Assembly (NCBI GenBank): GCA_905215625.1
Contig: CAJMQQ010000009.1
Coordinates: 1 to 61,618, forward strand
Length of the DNA stretch: 61,618 nt
From: an uncultured bacterium
GTDB lineage: Bacteria; Bacillota; Clostridia; Lachnospirales; Lachnospiraceae
Direction: 5' to 3'
Numbering within the stretch: the stretch's first letter is position 1; each line of letters begins with the position of its first letter. The notes under the pieces were generated by a model. It was not told the origin of the DNA and ran no database searches. It saw only the letters and a list, made by a program, of their open reading frames with translations. Positions 27,105-34,593 of the stretch are shown piece after piece. A program made the position numbers and the translations under genes.

Positions 27105-27524
27105 ATGGTTCAGATTATTGCAGGAAGAAAAGGAAAAGGGAAAACAAAACATCTCTTAGAAAAGGCCAACAACGCGGTTAAGGACGCGCACGGCACAATC
27201 GTATACCTGGATAAAAGCTCCAAGCATATGTATGAATTAAATAACCGAATTCGATTAATTAATGTAAATGAATATCCGATCGCCAGCAGTGAAAGCTTTA
27301 TTGGCTTTATCTGCGGCATTATTTCCCAGGATCATGACCTGGAGGCCATGTATTTAGATAGTTTTCTCAAGCTGTCCAGCTTAGAAGGAGAAGACATTTC
27401 CGAGACAATTACAACATTGGAAAAAATCAGTGAGAAATCACATATTACTTTTATTTTGAGCGTATCTATGGATGCAGACGAGCTTCCTGATAACGCAAAG
27501 AAAGATGTGATTATTTCTTTATAA
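27105..27524 (+). CDS. Small P-loop protein of unknown function
   Basis: A 139-residue protein that begins almost directly with a P-loop, GRKGKGKTK (7-15). The segment IVYLDKSSKHMYELNNRIRLINVNEYP follows, and hydrophobic strands near the end (ITFILSVSMDADELP) resemble the Walker-B side of an AAA/RecA-type nucleotide-binding core, but the protein is too short for a full ATPase. I do not recognise a named family; similar short ATP-binding proteins are annotated as hypothetical in Lachnospiraceae. It is monocistronic: it has its own promoter (27020-27048), an AGGAGG site and a strong terminator (27538-27592). Confidence 0.75.
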   Translation: MVQIIAGRKGKGKTKHLLEKANNAVKDAHGTIVYLDKSSKHMYELNNRIRLINVNEYPIASSESFIGFICGIISQDHDLEAMYLDSFLKLSSLEGEDISETITTLEKISEKSHITFILSVSMDADELPDNAKKDVIISL

Positions 27525-27537
27525 GATATACATAAGA

Positions 27538-27592
27538 GGCTGCTACAAAATGAAATAGGCCGGTAAATTTCATTTTGTGGCAGTCTTTTTTT
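27538..27592 (+). terminator. Strong rho-independent terminator
   Basis: GGCTGCTACAAAATGAAAT (27538-27556) pairs with ATTTCATTTTGTGGCAGTC (27567-27585) with G-U pairs, followed by seven T (27586-27592). It separates the P-loop gene from the division cluster. Confidence 0.9.
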
Positions 27593-27597
27593 GACTC

Positions 27598-27626
27598 TTG
27601 AATTCTTGGTAAAATTCTCCTATAAT
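27598..27626 (+). promoter_or_regulatory. Predicted sigma-A promoter of the HlyD-like/yggS/sepF operon
   Basis: TTGAAT (27598-27603), 17-base spacer, TATAAT (27621-27626), six bases after the T-run of the preceding terminator. Confidence 0.8.
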
Positions 27627-27652
27627 ACAATGGAGAAAGGAGGACTTCCCTG

Positions 27653-29062
27653 GTGGCAAAGAAAAAGAAAAAACAGAATAACAAAATCATACGCTATCGA
27701 AGGCCTCTGAATATTAACATTGGCATGATTATTTTTGCGTTGATTTTCGTGTATATGAGTCTGAGTGTGTACACTTATATCCGGCGCGAAAAGATCCAGT
27801 TTTATGAAGTCGTAGACGGCGGTATTGTAAATGACCGGAGCTATACGGGATTGGTTCTTCGGGATGAAGAAGTAAAATATACCGATCGGGCTGGAACCAT
27901 TGACTATTACGTGCGGGAAGGAAAACGGGCGGCAGTCGGCACAACGGTGTACTCCATTGATGAAGAAAATAAAATGGCAGGCTATCTGGCAGAAAACAAT
28001 AATGGACAGGAACTTAGCTCCGACAGTATCGCCGCTTTGAAAAAGCAGTTGTCTTCCTTTAATATCGCGTTTGATGAAGACAATTTTGGAAGCGTTTATG
28101 ACATTAAGTATTCTTTGGAGTCTTTGATTTTAGAGTATTCCAATTTTGATACGGCAGACAGTCTGGCAGCTATGGAAGCGGCTGGAATCCGCTTTACCCA
28201 GATTCGATCGGACAAAGCAGGGATTGTTTCTTATGTTTTGGATTCTCTGGAAGAGATAGAACCATCCCAGGTTGAGGAAACGATGTTTGACAGAAGCAAT
28301 TACCCCAGTACGGTGGTGCGTTCCGGACAAACAGTAGGGATGAATGAACCGGTTTATAAAATCATAACTTCGGATAACTGGTCTGTGTTATTCCCCCTTA
28401 GTGAAGAGGATATAAAGCAGTATGGTCAGGAGACCCAGCTGAAGGTTTCGTTTAAAGGCCAGGATTTGACTACAACCGGTCAGTTTTCAATGGTTACCGG
28501 TGCAGATGGAAAGACCTACGGCAAACTGGATTTTGACAAATATATGGTTCAGTTTGTTTCCGACCGGTATGTAGACTTTGAAATCGTCTCCGATAAGGTA
28601 GACGGCTTGAAGATTCCGCTTTCTGCTGTTACAAGCAAGGATTTCTTCTTGATTCCAGTGGATTATCTGAGCAAGGGCGGCGACAGCAACGAATCCGGTT
28701 TCTTTAAGGAAGTTTACACAGAGGAGGGAACTCCGTCCATTGTCTTTGTGCCGACAACCTTGTATTATTCAACAGAGGATCATTATTATGTGGAAATTGA
28801 TGGGGAAGAGGGCTTTAAGGCTGGTGATTACATCGTAAAGCCGGAGTCCACAACGGAACGGTATCAGTTGGGAACGACCGCTTCCTTAAAGGGAGTATAC
28901 AATATTAACAAAGGATATGCAGTTTTTAAACAGATTGAAATCTTAATGTCCAATGACGAGTATTGTACCGTAAAAAAGAATATGGATTATGGCCTGTCCG
29001 TTTATGATCACATTGTTTTAGACGCGGATACGGTGGAAGAAGGAAAGATGATCTACCAGTAG
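27653..29062 (+). CDS. HlyD-like membrane-anchored protein at the head of the sepF cluster
   Basis: A 469-residue protein: a very basic N-terminus (AKKKKKQNNKIIRYRR), one transmembrane helix at about 22-42, then an extracellular part. Residues 50-90 (GGIVNDRSYTGLVLRDEEVKYTDRAGTIDYYVREGKRAAVGTTVYSI) and 185-250 look like the two halves of a biotinyl-lipoyl-type hammerhead of HlyD adaptors, separated by a helical stretch. It would be annotated as HlyD-family adaptor, but there is no ABC or RND partner nearby; instead it is followed by yggS, sepF and ylmH. A role in envelope or division assembly is therefore inferred. The start is GTG at 27653, 9 bases after AAAGGAGG. Confidence 0.78.
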   Translation: MAKKKKKQNNKIIRYRRPLNINIGMIIFALIFVYMSLSVYTYIRREKIQFYEVVDGGIVNDRSYTGLVLRDEEVKYTDRAGTIDYYVREGKRAAVGTTVYSIDEENKMAGYLAENNNGQELSSDSIAALKKQLSSFNIAFDEDNFGSVYDIKYSLESLILEYSNFDTADSLAAMEAAGIRFTQIRSDKAGIVSYVLDSLEEIEPSQVEETMFDRSNYPSTVVRSGQTVGMNEPVYKIITSDNWSVLFPLSEEDIKQYGQETQLKVSFKGQDLTTTGQFSMVTGADGKTYGKLDFDKYMVQFVSDRYVDFEIVSDKVDGLKIPLSAVTSKDFFLIPVDYLSKGGDSNESGFFKEVYTEEGTPSIVFVPTTLYYSTEDHYYVEIDGEEGFKAGDYIVKPESTTERYQLGTTASLKGVYNINKGYAVFKQIEILMSNDEYCTVKKNMDYGLSVYDHIVLDADTVEEGKMIYQ

Positions 29063-29087
29063 CCATTATCAGATAGAAGGAGAATCT

Positions 29088-29768
29088 ATGGTAAAAGATC
29101 AATATTGTGAAGTGAAGGAACGGGTAAGGCAGGCCTGCCTCCGATCCGGAAGAGATCCAAAAGACGTTACCTTAATTGCAGTCAGCAAGACAAAGCCCCT
29201 TGAGATGCTTCTAGAAGCCTACGACGCGGGAGCCAGGGACTTTGGGGAAAATAAGGTACAGGAGATTTTGGAAAAATATCCAGAGATGCCGGAAGATGCA
29301 AGGTTTCATATGATTGGCCATCTGCAGCGCAATAAGGTGCGACAGGTCATTGATAAGGTGTCGTTAATCCATTCGGTAGATTCCCTGCGTCTGGCTCGCC
29401 AGATTGAAGAAGAAAGCGCAAAAGTCGGCCGCATTACCCCGATTCTTCTGGAGATAAATGTAGCGAGGGAAGAGAGCAAGTTTGGATTTTTTATGGAGGA
29501 AGTGGAACGTGCTGCTGAAGAAATTGCCGCGTTTTCCCATATTGTGGTAAAAGGTTTTATGACAATTGCGCCTTTTGTCGAAAATCCAGAAGAAAATCGA
29601 AAAGTTTTTCAAGATTTATATCAATTATCTGTTGACATAACCAATAAAAACATTGATAATATGTCTATGGGTGTGCTCTCCATGGGCATGTCCGGTGATT
29701 ATGAGGTAGCGATTGAAGAAGGCGCCACCATGGTTCGGGTTGGGACAAGTATTTTTGGACATCGCTAA
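29088..29768 (+). CDS. YggS family PLP homeostasis protein
   Basis: A 226-residue single-domain alanine-racemase-fold protein (YlmE in Bacillus). The PLP lysine is in LIAVSKTKP, and the phosphate-binding end motif MGMSGDYEVAIEEGATMVRVGTSIFG is complete. These proteins balance PLP pools and have no known catalytic activity. AGAAGGAG precedes the ATG. Adjacent to sepF, as in most Firmicutes. Confidence 0.95.
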   Translation: MVKDQYCEVKERVRQACLRSGRDPKDVTLIAVSKTKPLEMLLEAYDAGARDFGENKVQEILEKYPEMPEDARFHMIGHLQRNKVRQVIDKVSLIHSVDSLRLARQIEEESAKVGRITPILLEINVAREESKFGFFMEEVERAAEEIAAFSHIVVKGFMTIAPFVENPEENRKVFQDLYQLSVDITNKNIDNMSMGVLSMGMSGDYEVAIEEGATMVRVGTSIFGHR

Positions 29769-29794
29769 ATCAAAAAGATAGGAGAGTAGGACAC

Positions 29795-30319
29795 ATGAGC
29801 CTGTTAAACAAATTAATGGAATTAACTCGTCTCACTGATGAAGAGGATGACGATTACTTTTATGATGAAGAAGAGGATTTCGATGACGAGAAACCTCCCA
29901 AAAAATCTATGTTTTCTCGTGACAAGGATGACGAGGGCGAGGAGGAAGAAACGTCGAAACCTCGTTTTATGGGTTCTTCCCGTTCTTCATCCGGCAATAA
30001 GGTAGTTCCGATGCGCAGCAGGGGCATGGAAGTAACGATGGTAAGACCTACCTCTATGGAAGACTCCAAGGAGATTTGCGACTACCTGCTGTCCGGCAAG
30101 GCCGTACTTTTAAACATGGAAGGGATTCACACAGAGATTGCCCAGCGGATTATTGACTTTACTTCCGGATCGACCTATTCCATGCGGGGAAATTTAAAAA
30201 AGATTTCCAATTATATTTTTATTGTAACGCCGGAATCTGTAGAATTGTCTGGTGATTTCCAGGAGTTTTTAAGCGGCAATACGTTAGGAGGAACCGGAGG
30301 ACTGAACATTCACCTGTAG
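29795..30319 (+). CDS. sepF: Cell division protein SepF
   Basis: A 174-residue FtsZ-bundling and membrane-anchor protein. It has the N-terminal amphipathic helix (MSLLNKLMELTRL), an acidic low-complexity linker (about 15-65, runs of D/E with a basic patch), and the C-terminal SepF domain with RPTSMEDSKEICDYLLSGKAVLLNMEG and DFTSGSTYSMRGNLKKIS. AGGAGAG precedes the ATG. Lies between yggS and ylmH as in Bacillus, except that ylmG is absent. Confidence 0.95.
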   Translation: MSLLNKLMELTRLTDEEDDDYFYDEEEDFDDEKPPKKSMFSRDKDDEGEEEETSKPRFMGSSRSSSGNKVVPMRSRGMEVTMVRPTSMEDSKEICDYLLSGKAVLLNMEGIHTEIAQRIIDFTSGSTYSMRGNLKKISNYIFIVTPESVELSGDFQEFLSGNTLGGTGGLNIHL

Positions 30320-30340
30320 GTTCGTGAATGGAAGCTGCTT

Positions 30341-31096
30341 ATGGAAAAAGAAGAATTATTATTTCGGAAACGAATTCAGGAATTGTCCCGCCTGTGTTAT
30401 GAGCGGGACATTCCTGTACATACAGATTTTTTAAATTTAAATGAGCAGACAATATTTTTCTCGCTGATTTCTTCTCTTTCTCCTGCAAAGTATCAGCTTG
30501 CTGGCGGATATGAAATGGCGGAGAGAAAGGTTGTTTGCTTTCTGCCTTCTTATGAGGAAGAATTGGTGGAATATCCCTTTGTCTGCCTGTCTGCAAAGCC
30601 GGTAAATCCCCGTTTTGCAGAAGAATTAAGTCACAGGGACTATCTGGGAGCGCTTATGCATCTGGGAATTGACCGGAGCAAAATTGGAGATATTCTGATT
30701 GAAGAGAACGCCTGCCGGATTTTCTGCATGGCAGATATGGCAGATTACTTGTGCAGGGAACTGCGTCTGGTGCGTCATACCAATCTGACGCTGGAAAAAT
30801 CAGAAATCGGCGAAATTTCCATTACTCCTAAGTTTGAGCGGATTGCCGGAAGCGTGGCTTCTTTACGCCTGGACTGTATTCTGGCTCTGGCCTGGAAGGC
30901 CTCCAGAAGCAGGATGACTCCGTATATAGAGGGAGAAAAAGTCTTTGTAAACGGCCGGCTGATTACCTCGAACAGTTTTGCGGTAAAAGAAGGAGACATT
31001 GTTTCTGCCAGGGGACTGGGAAAATTCGTTTATAGGGGAGTAGAGACTGAGACGAAAAAGGGGCGGCTTTTTGTTGCACTGGACCGATATGTTTAA
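30341..31096 (+). CDS. YlmH-like S4-domain RNA-binding protein
   Basis: A 251-residue protein of the YlmH family, linked to the sepF division cluster and, in Bacillus, to rescue of stalled ribosomes. The middle domain shows the family segment HRDYLGALMHLGIDRSKIGDIL; the C-terminal S4 domain runs from about 185, with RLDCILALAWKASRSRMTPYIEGEK and VNGRLITSNSFAVKEGDIVS. The ATG at 30341 has only a weak purine-rich upstream site. It is 21 bases after sepF. Confidence 0.92.
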   Translation: MEKEELLFRKRIQELSRLCYERDIPVHTDFLNLNEQTIFFSLISSLSPAKYQLAGGYEMAERKVVCFLPSYEEELVEYPFVCLSAKPVNPRFAEELSHRDYLGALMHLGIDRSKIGDILIEENACRIFCMADMADYLCRELRLVRHTNLTLEKSEIGEISITPKFERIAGSVASLRLDCILALAWKASRSRMTPYIEGEKVFVNGRLITSNSFAVKEGDIVSARGLGKFVYRGVETETKKGRLFVALDRYV

Positions 31097-31111
31097 AGAA
31101 AAGGAGAAATT

Positions 31112-32203
31112 ATGGCAGATCGTTTGACCGTACATGATGTACATACAAGACCAATTTACGATATTGTAATAGAAGAAACCTTTGACCGCCTGAAAGAAGA
31201 AATGCTGGCATTAAAATCTGATACCAGAAAGCTGTGCGTGGTATCGGATTCCAATGTAGCGGCCCTTTATGGAAAACAGGTGCAGGAGATTCTTGCTGGC
31301 TGCAGCAGAAAAACAGAGCTGTTTGTATTTCCGGCTGGAGAAGAACATAAAAATTTAACGACAGTCAGGGATTTGTATGAATTTTTAATCCAGAAAAAAT
31401 TTGACCGTAGTGATATGCTGGTAGCTCTTGGAGGAGGCGTTACCGGTGATTTGTGCGGCTTTGCCGCCGCCACCTATCTGCGGGGAATCCCCTTTGTACA
31501 GATTCCAACTACCCTTCTTTCCCAGGTGGACAGCAGTATTGGCGGAAAAACAGGAGTGGATTTTGACTCTTACAAAAACATGGTAGGGGCTTTTCATATG
31601 CCAAGTCTGGTCTATACCAATTTATCAACCTTAAAAACACTGAATGCAGAACAGTTTGCTTCCGGAATGGGAGAAATTATCAAACATGGTCTGATAAAAA
31701 ATGCTGACTATTGTAAGTGGCTGAGCGAACACGCAGAGCGGATTCAGAACCGGGATCTGGACGCCTGTCGGATCATGATTTTAGAGAGCAACCGGATCAA
31801 ACGGGATGTGGTGGAGAAAGATCCGAAGGAACAGGGAGAACGGGCTCTGTTAAATTTTGGCCATACCCTCGGCCATGCAATTGAAAAACTGAAAGACTTT
31901 ACTATGCTTCATGGTCAGTGCGTCGCTGTAGGTTCCATTGCTGCCTGTGAAATCAGCGCGCTTCGGGGACAGATTACCAGAGATGAAGCAGACTGGGTAA
32001 GAGAACTTTTCTGTAGATTTGGCCTTCCGGATACCGTAACTGGGCTGGATGCAGGGGAAGTCATTGAAGCGTCCAGACATGACAAAAAGATGGAACAGGG
32101 AACCATTAAATTCATTCTCCTTCGCGGAATTGGAAACGCGGAAACAGACCGGACTGTGACAGAGCAGGAAATGAGACAGGGATTGGAGGCAGTTCTTCGA
32201 TGA
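31112..32203 (+). CDS. aroB: 3-dehydroquinate synthase
   Basis: A 363-residue second enzyme of the shikimate pathway, converting DAHP to 3-dehydroquinate with NAD and a divalent metal. Motifs seen: FPAGEEHKNL, ALGGGVTGDLCGFAAATYLRGI, the IPTTLLSQVDSSIGGKTGVD core, and the metal ligands in GEIIKHGLI, NFGHTLGHAIE and MLHGQCVAVG. It is an isolated shikimate gene: no other aro gene is near. It overlaps lspA by 4 bases (ATGA). Confidence 0.95.
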   Translation: MADRLTVHDVHTRPIYDIVIEETFDRLKEEMLALKSDTRKLCVVSDSNVAALYGKQVQEILAGCSRKTELFVFPAGEEHKNLTTVRDLYEFLIQKKFDRSDMLVALGGGVTGDLCGFAAATYLRGIPFVQIPTTLLSQVDSSIGGKTGVDFDSYKNMVGAFHMPSLVYTNLSTLKTLNAEQFASGMGEIIKHGLIKNADYCKWLSEHAERIQNRDLDACRIMILESNRIKRDVVEKDPKEQGERALLNFGHTLGHAIEKLKDFTMLHGQCVAVGSIAACEISALRGQITRDEADWVRELFCRFGLPDTVTGLDAGEVIEASRHDKKMEQGTIKFILLRGIGNAETDRTVTEQEMRQGLEAVLR

Positions 32204-32721
32204 AAGAGAAAAGAAAACAGGCGGGTCTCTTTGCCGTCTGGTCGCTTATACTGATTTTGCTGGATCAGTGGACAAAACATCTGGCTGTGTCCTATTTAAA
32301 GGGTCAGCCGCCGTTTGTTCTGATTGACGGCGTGTTTGAACTGTTGTATTCAGAAAACAGAGGCGCGGCTTTCAGTATTCTGCAGGGAAAACAGGGATTT
32401 TTGTTCCTGATTACTCTTACGGTTTTAGTATTTGTCGGATATGCGCTGGTAAAAATGCCGGCAAACCGCCGTTATCTTCCCTTAACCGTATGCTTAAATC
32501 TGTTGTTTGCCGGAGCAGTCGGCAATATGATTGATCGGGTAACCAATGGGTTTGTAGTAGATTTCTTATATTTTTCCCTGATTGACTTTCCGATTTTTAA
32601 TGTGGCTGATATTTATGTTACCACAGCTGCCGCTTTATTCCTGATTTTAATGCTATGGTATTACAAAGAAGAGGAACTGGAAGTTTTCTCATTTAAGAAG
32701 CAGAACGGAAAAACAGAATAA
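32200..32721 (+). CDS. lspA: Lipoprotein signal peptidase II
   Basis: A 173-residue membrane aspartic protease that cleaves prolipoprotein signal peptides. Four hydrophobic helices; family motifs LLDQWTKHLA, YSENRGAAFSIL, GNMIDRVTNGFVVDF and FPIFNVADIYV, the last two holding the two catalytic aspartates. It matures lipoproteins such as the TctC and DctP binding proteins in this window. Translationally coupled to aroB. Confidence 0.96.
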   Translation: MKEKRKQAGLFAVWSLILILLDQWTKHLAVSYLKGQPPFVLIDGVFELLYSENRGAAFSILQGKQGFLFLITLTVLVFVGYALVKMPANRRYLPLTVCLNLLFAGAVGNMIDRVTNGFVVDFLYFSLIDFPIFNVADIYVTTAAALFLILMLWYYKEEELEVFSFKKQNGKTE

Positions 32722-32733
32722 GGAGGATTTACC

Positions 32734-33645
32734 TTGAAACAGCAGTTTTTAGTAGATGCAGGAGAAGAGGATATCCGTATTGATAAGTATCTGGCAGGCC
32801 TTTCGGAGGGCCTGTCACGTTCTTATATCCAGAAATTATTAAAATCCCAGGCGGTTCTGGTAAACGGCAGTCCGGTAAAGGGCAGTTATAAAGTATGCGA
32901 AGACGATTTTATCGAATTTGAAGTTCCAGAAGCGTCAGAACCCCAGATTGCAGCAGAACCGATGGATTTGGAAATCCTTTATGAGGACGGAGATCTTCTG
33001 ATTGTCAATAAGCCAAAGGATATGGTGGTCCATCCGGCGGCCGGCCATTATTCCGGCACTCTGGTAAATGGCCTGATGTATCACTGCCAGGGCAGTCTTT
33101 CCGGTATTAACGGCGTGCTGCGGCCAGGAATTGTCCACCGTATTGATAAAGATACAACTGGAATCCTGGTGGTCTGCAAAAACGATATGTCCCATCAGTC
33201 CATTGCAGAACAGTTAAAGGTGCATTCGATTACGCGCCGGTATTTTGCCATTGTACACGGCAATTTAAAAGAAGAAGAGGGCACTGTGGACGCGCCTATT
33301 GGCAGACATCCGACGGATCGGAAAAAAATGAGCATTAATTATAAAAACGGCAAATCTGCGGTAACCCATTATAAGGTGTTAAAACAGTTAAAGGGATATT
33401 CTTATATCCAGTGTCAGTTAGAAACTGGCAGAACCCATCAGATAAGGGTTCATATGACAAGCCTTGGTCACCCGATTTTAGGAGATACCGTGTATGGCCC
33501 TGCAAAATGTCCAATTGCCGGATTAAAAGGACAGACTCTCCATGCAGGAATTTTAGGCATCCGGCATCCGCGGACTGGAGAATATATGGAATTTTCCGCT
33601 CCACTTCCTCAATATTTCCAACAGCTTTTAGACAAATTGGGATAA
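32734..33645 (+). CDS. RluD-type pseudouridine synthase
   Basis: A 303-residue RsuA/RluA-family enzyme with an N-terminal S4 domain (IRIDKYLAGLSEGLSRSYIQKLL) and the catalytic HRIDKDTTGILVV motif, whose aspartate is essential. It should modify 23S rRNA uridines (RluD/YlyB group). The start is TTG at 32734, 7 bases after AGGAGG. It follows lspA, as ylyB follows lspA in Bacillus. Confidence 0.93.
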   Translation: MKQQFLVDAGEEDIRIDKYLAGLSEGLSRSYIQKLLKSQAVLVNGSPVKGSYKVCEDDFIEFEVPEASEPQIAAEPMDLEILYEDGDLLIVNKPKDMVVHPAAGHYSGTLVNGLMYHCQGSLSGINGVLRPGIVHRIDKDTTGILVVCKNDMSHQSIAEQLKVHSITRRYFAIVHGNLKEEEGTVDAPIGRHPTDRKKMSINYKNGKSAVTHYKVLKQLKGYSYIQCQLETGRTHQIRVHMTSLGHPILGDTVYGPAKCPIAGLKGQTLHAGILGIRHPRTGEYMEFSAPLPQYFQQLLDKLG

Positions 33646-33769
33646 TTGTATAAAATTAAATATTTTTTCACTTTTTTTCTGTACTTTTTAGGGATTTTGC
33701 TGTATAATTACTTTATTAAATGACATCTATGGGTTGGCAGCATCGCATGGCGTGAAAGGAGAGAGATCT

Positions 33770-34405
33770 ATGAATGGAAATTTAGTAATTACAATCGGAC
33801 GGCAATGTGGCAGTGCAGGACGCCAGATTGGCCAGGAAGTAGCAAAACAACTGGGCATCAAATGTTACGATAAAGAATTATTGTCTTTAGCAGCAAAAAA
33901 CAGCGGATTATGTGAAGAGCTTTTCGAGACTCACGATGAAAAGCCTACCAGCAGCTTTCTGTATTCGCTGGTAATGGATACTTACTCTCTGGGATATACG
34001 ACATCTGCGTATATGGATATGCCGATCAATCATAAAGTCTTTTTGGCACAGTTTGATACAATTAAGAAACTGGCTTCCGAAGAATCCTGCGTCATTGTAG
34101 GCCGATGTGCAGATTATGCGCTGGCAGATTTCCCAAATGTAACCACGGTTTTCATTTCTGGAGATGAGCCGGACAAGATCAAACACTTAATGGATATGTA
34201 TCATGTAGATGAGGGAAAAGCCAGGGACATTATGATTAAGACAGACAAAAAGCGTTCCAGTTACTACAATTACTATTCCAGCAAGAAGTGGTCGGATGCC
34301 AGAAGCTATGATTTGTGCATCAACAGCAGTGCTCTTGGCTTCGAAAATACAGTAAAGATGATTATTAATTTTGCAAAGACCAAACAGGAATGGAAAAATC
34401 AATAA
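33770..34405 (+). CDS. Cytidylate kinase-like family protein
   Basis: A 211-residue P-loop kinase-like protein. ITIGRQCGSAGRQIGQEVAKQLGIKCYDKELL matches the cytidylate-kinase-like family that is widespread in Clostridia; C-terminal elements SCVIVGRCADYALADFPNVTTVFISG and KKRSSYYNYYSSKKW are also typical. The true substrate is unknown; a separate cmk is usually found elsewhere. The ATG at 33770 has AAAGGAGAGAG about 8 bases before it. The upstream in-frame start at 33734 lacks a ribosome site. A TATAAT at 33703-33708 is a likely -10 box. Confidence 0.88.
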   Translation: MNGNLVITIGRQCGSAGRQIGQEVAKQLGIKCYDKELLSLAAKNSGLCEELFETHDEKPTSSFLYSLVMDTYSLGYTTSAYMDMPINHKVFLAQFDTIKKLASEESCVIVGRCADYALADFPNVTTVFISGDEPDKIKHLMDMYHVDEGKARDIMIKTDKKRSSYYNYYSSKKWSDARSYDLCINSSALGFENTVKMIINFAKTKQEWKNQ

Positions 34406-34416
34406 TGGTATGTTGC

Positions 34417-34445
34417 GGCAGCTGCAGGTTTGCAGCTGCCTTTTT
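34417..34445 (+). terminator. Rho-independent terminator
   Basis: GGCAGCTGCA (34417-34426), loop GGTT, TGCAGCTGCC (34431-34440), then TTTTT. Perfect 10-bp stem after the cytidylate-kinase-like gene. Confidence 0.92.
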
Positions 34446-34531
34446 CGGTCCTTTTTGCAGCAAATCGTCATATCTCCTTAAAATCTTAAAGAATATTTAA
34501 AGATTAGGTTCTAGGATTCCCACTTTGTCTG

Positions 34532-34540
34532 TGCTATACT
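34532..34540 (+). promoter_or_regulatory. Predicted extended -10 promoter of the NlpC/P60 gene
   Basis: TGC-TATACT at 34532-34540; no good -35 is seen, consistent with an extended -10 promoter. Its position means that the TTG codons before it cannot be used as the start. Confidence 0.55.
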
Positions 34541-34593
34541 ATTATGGTGTTTTTTGGAACTTAAAATCAAAATTAAGGTGGTTACAGGATTCC

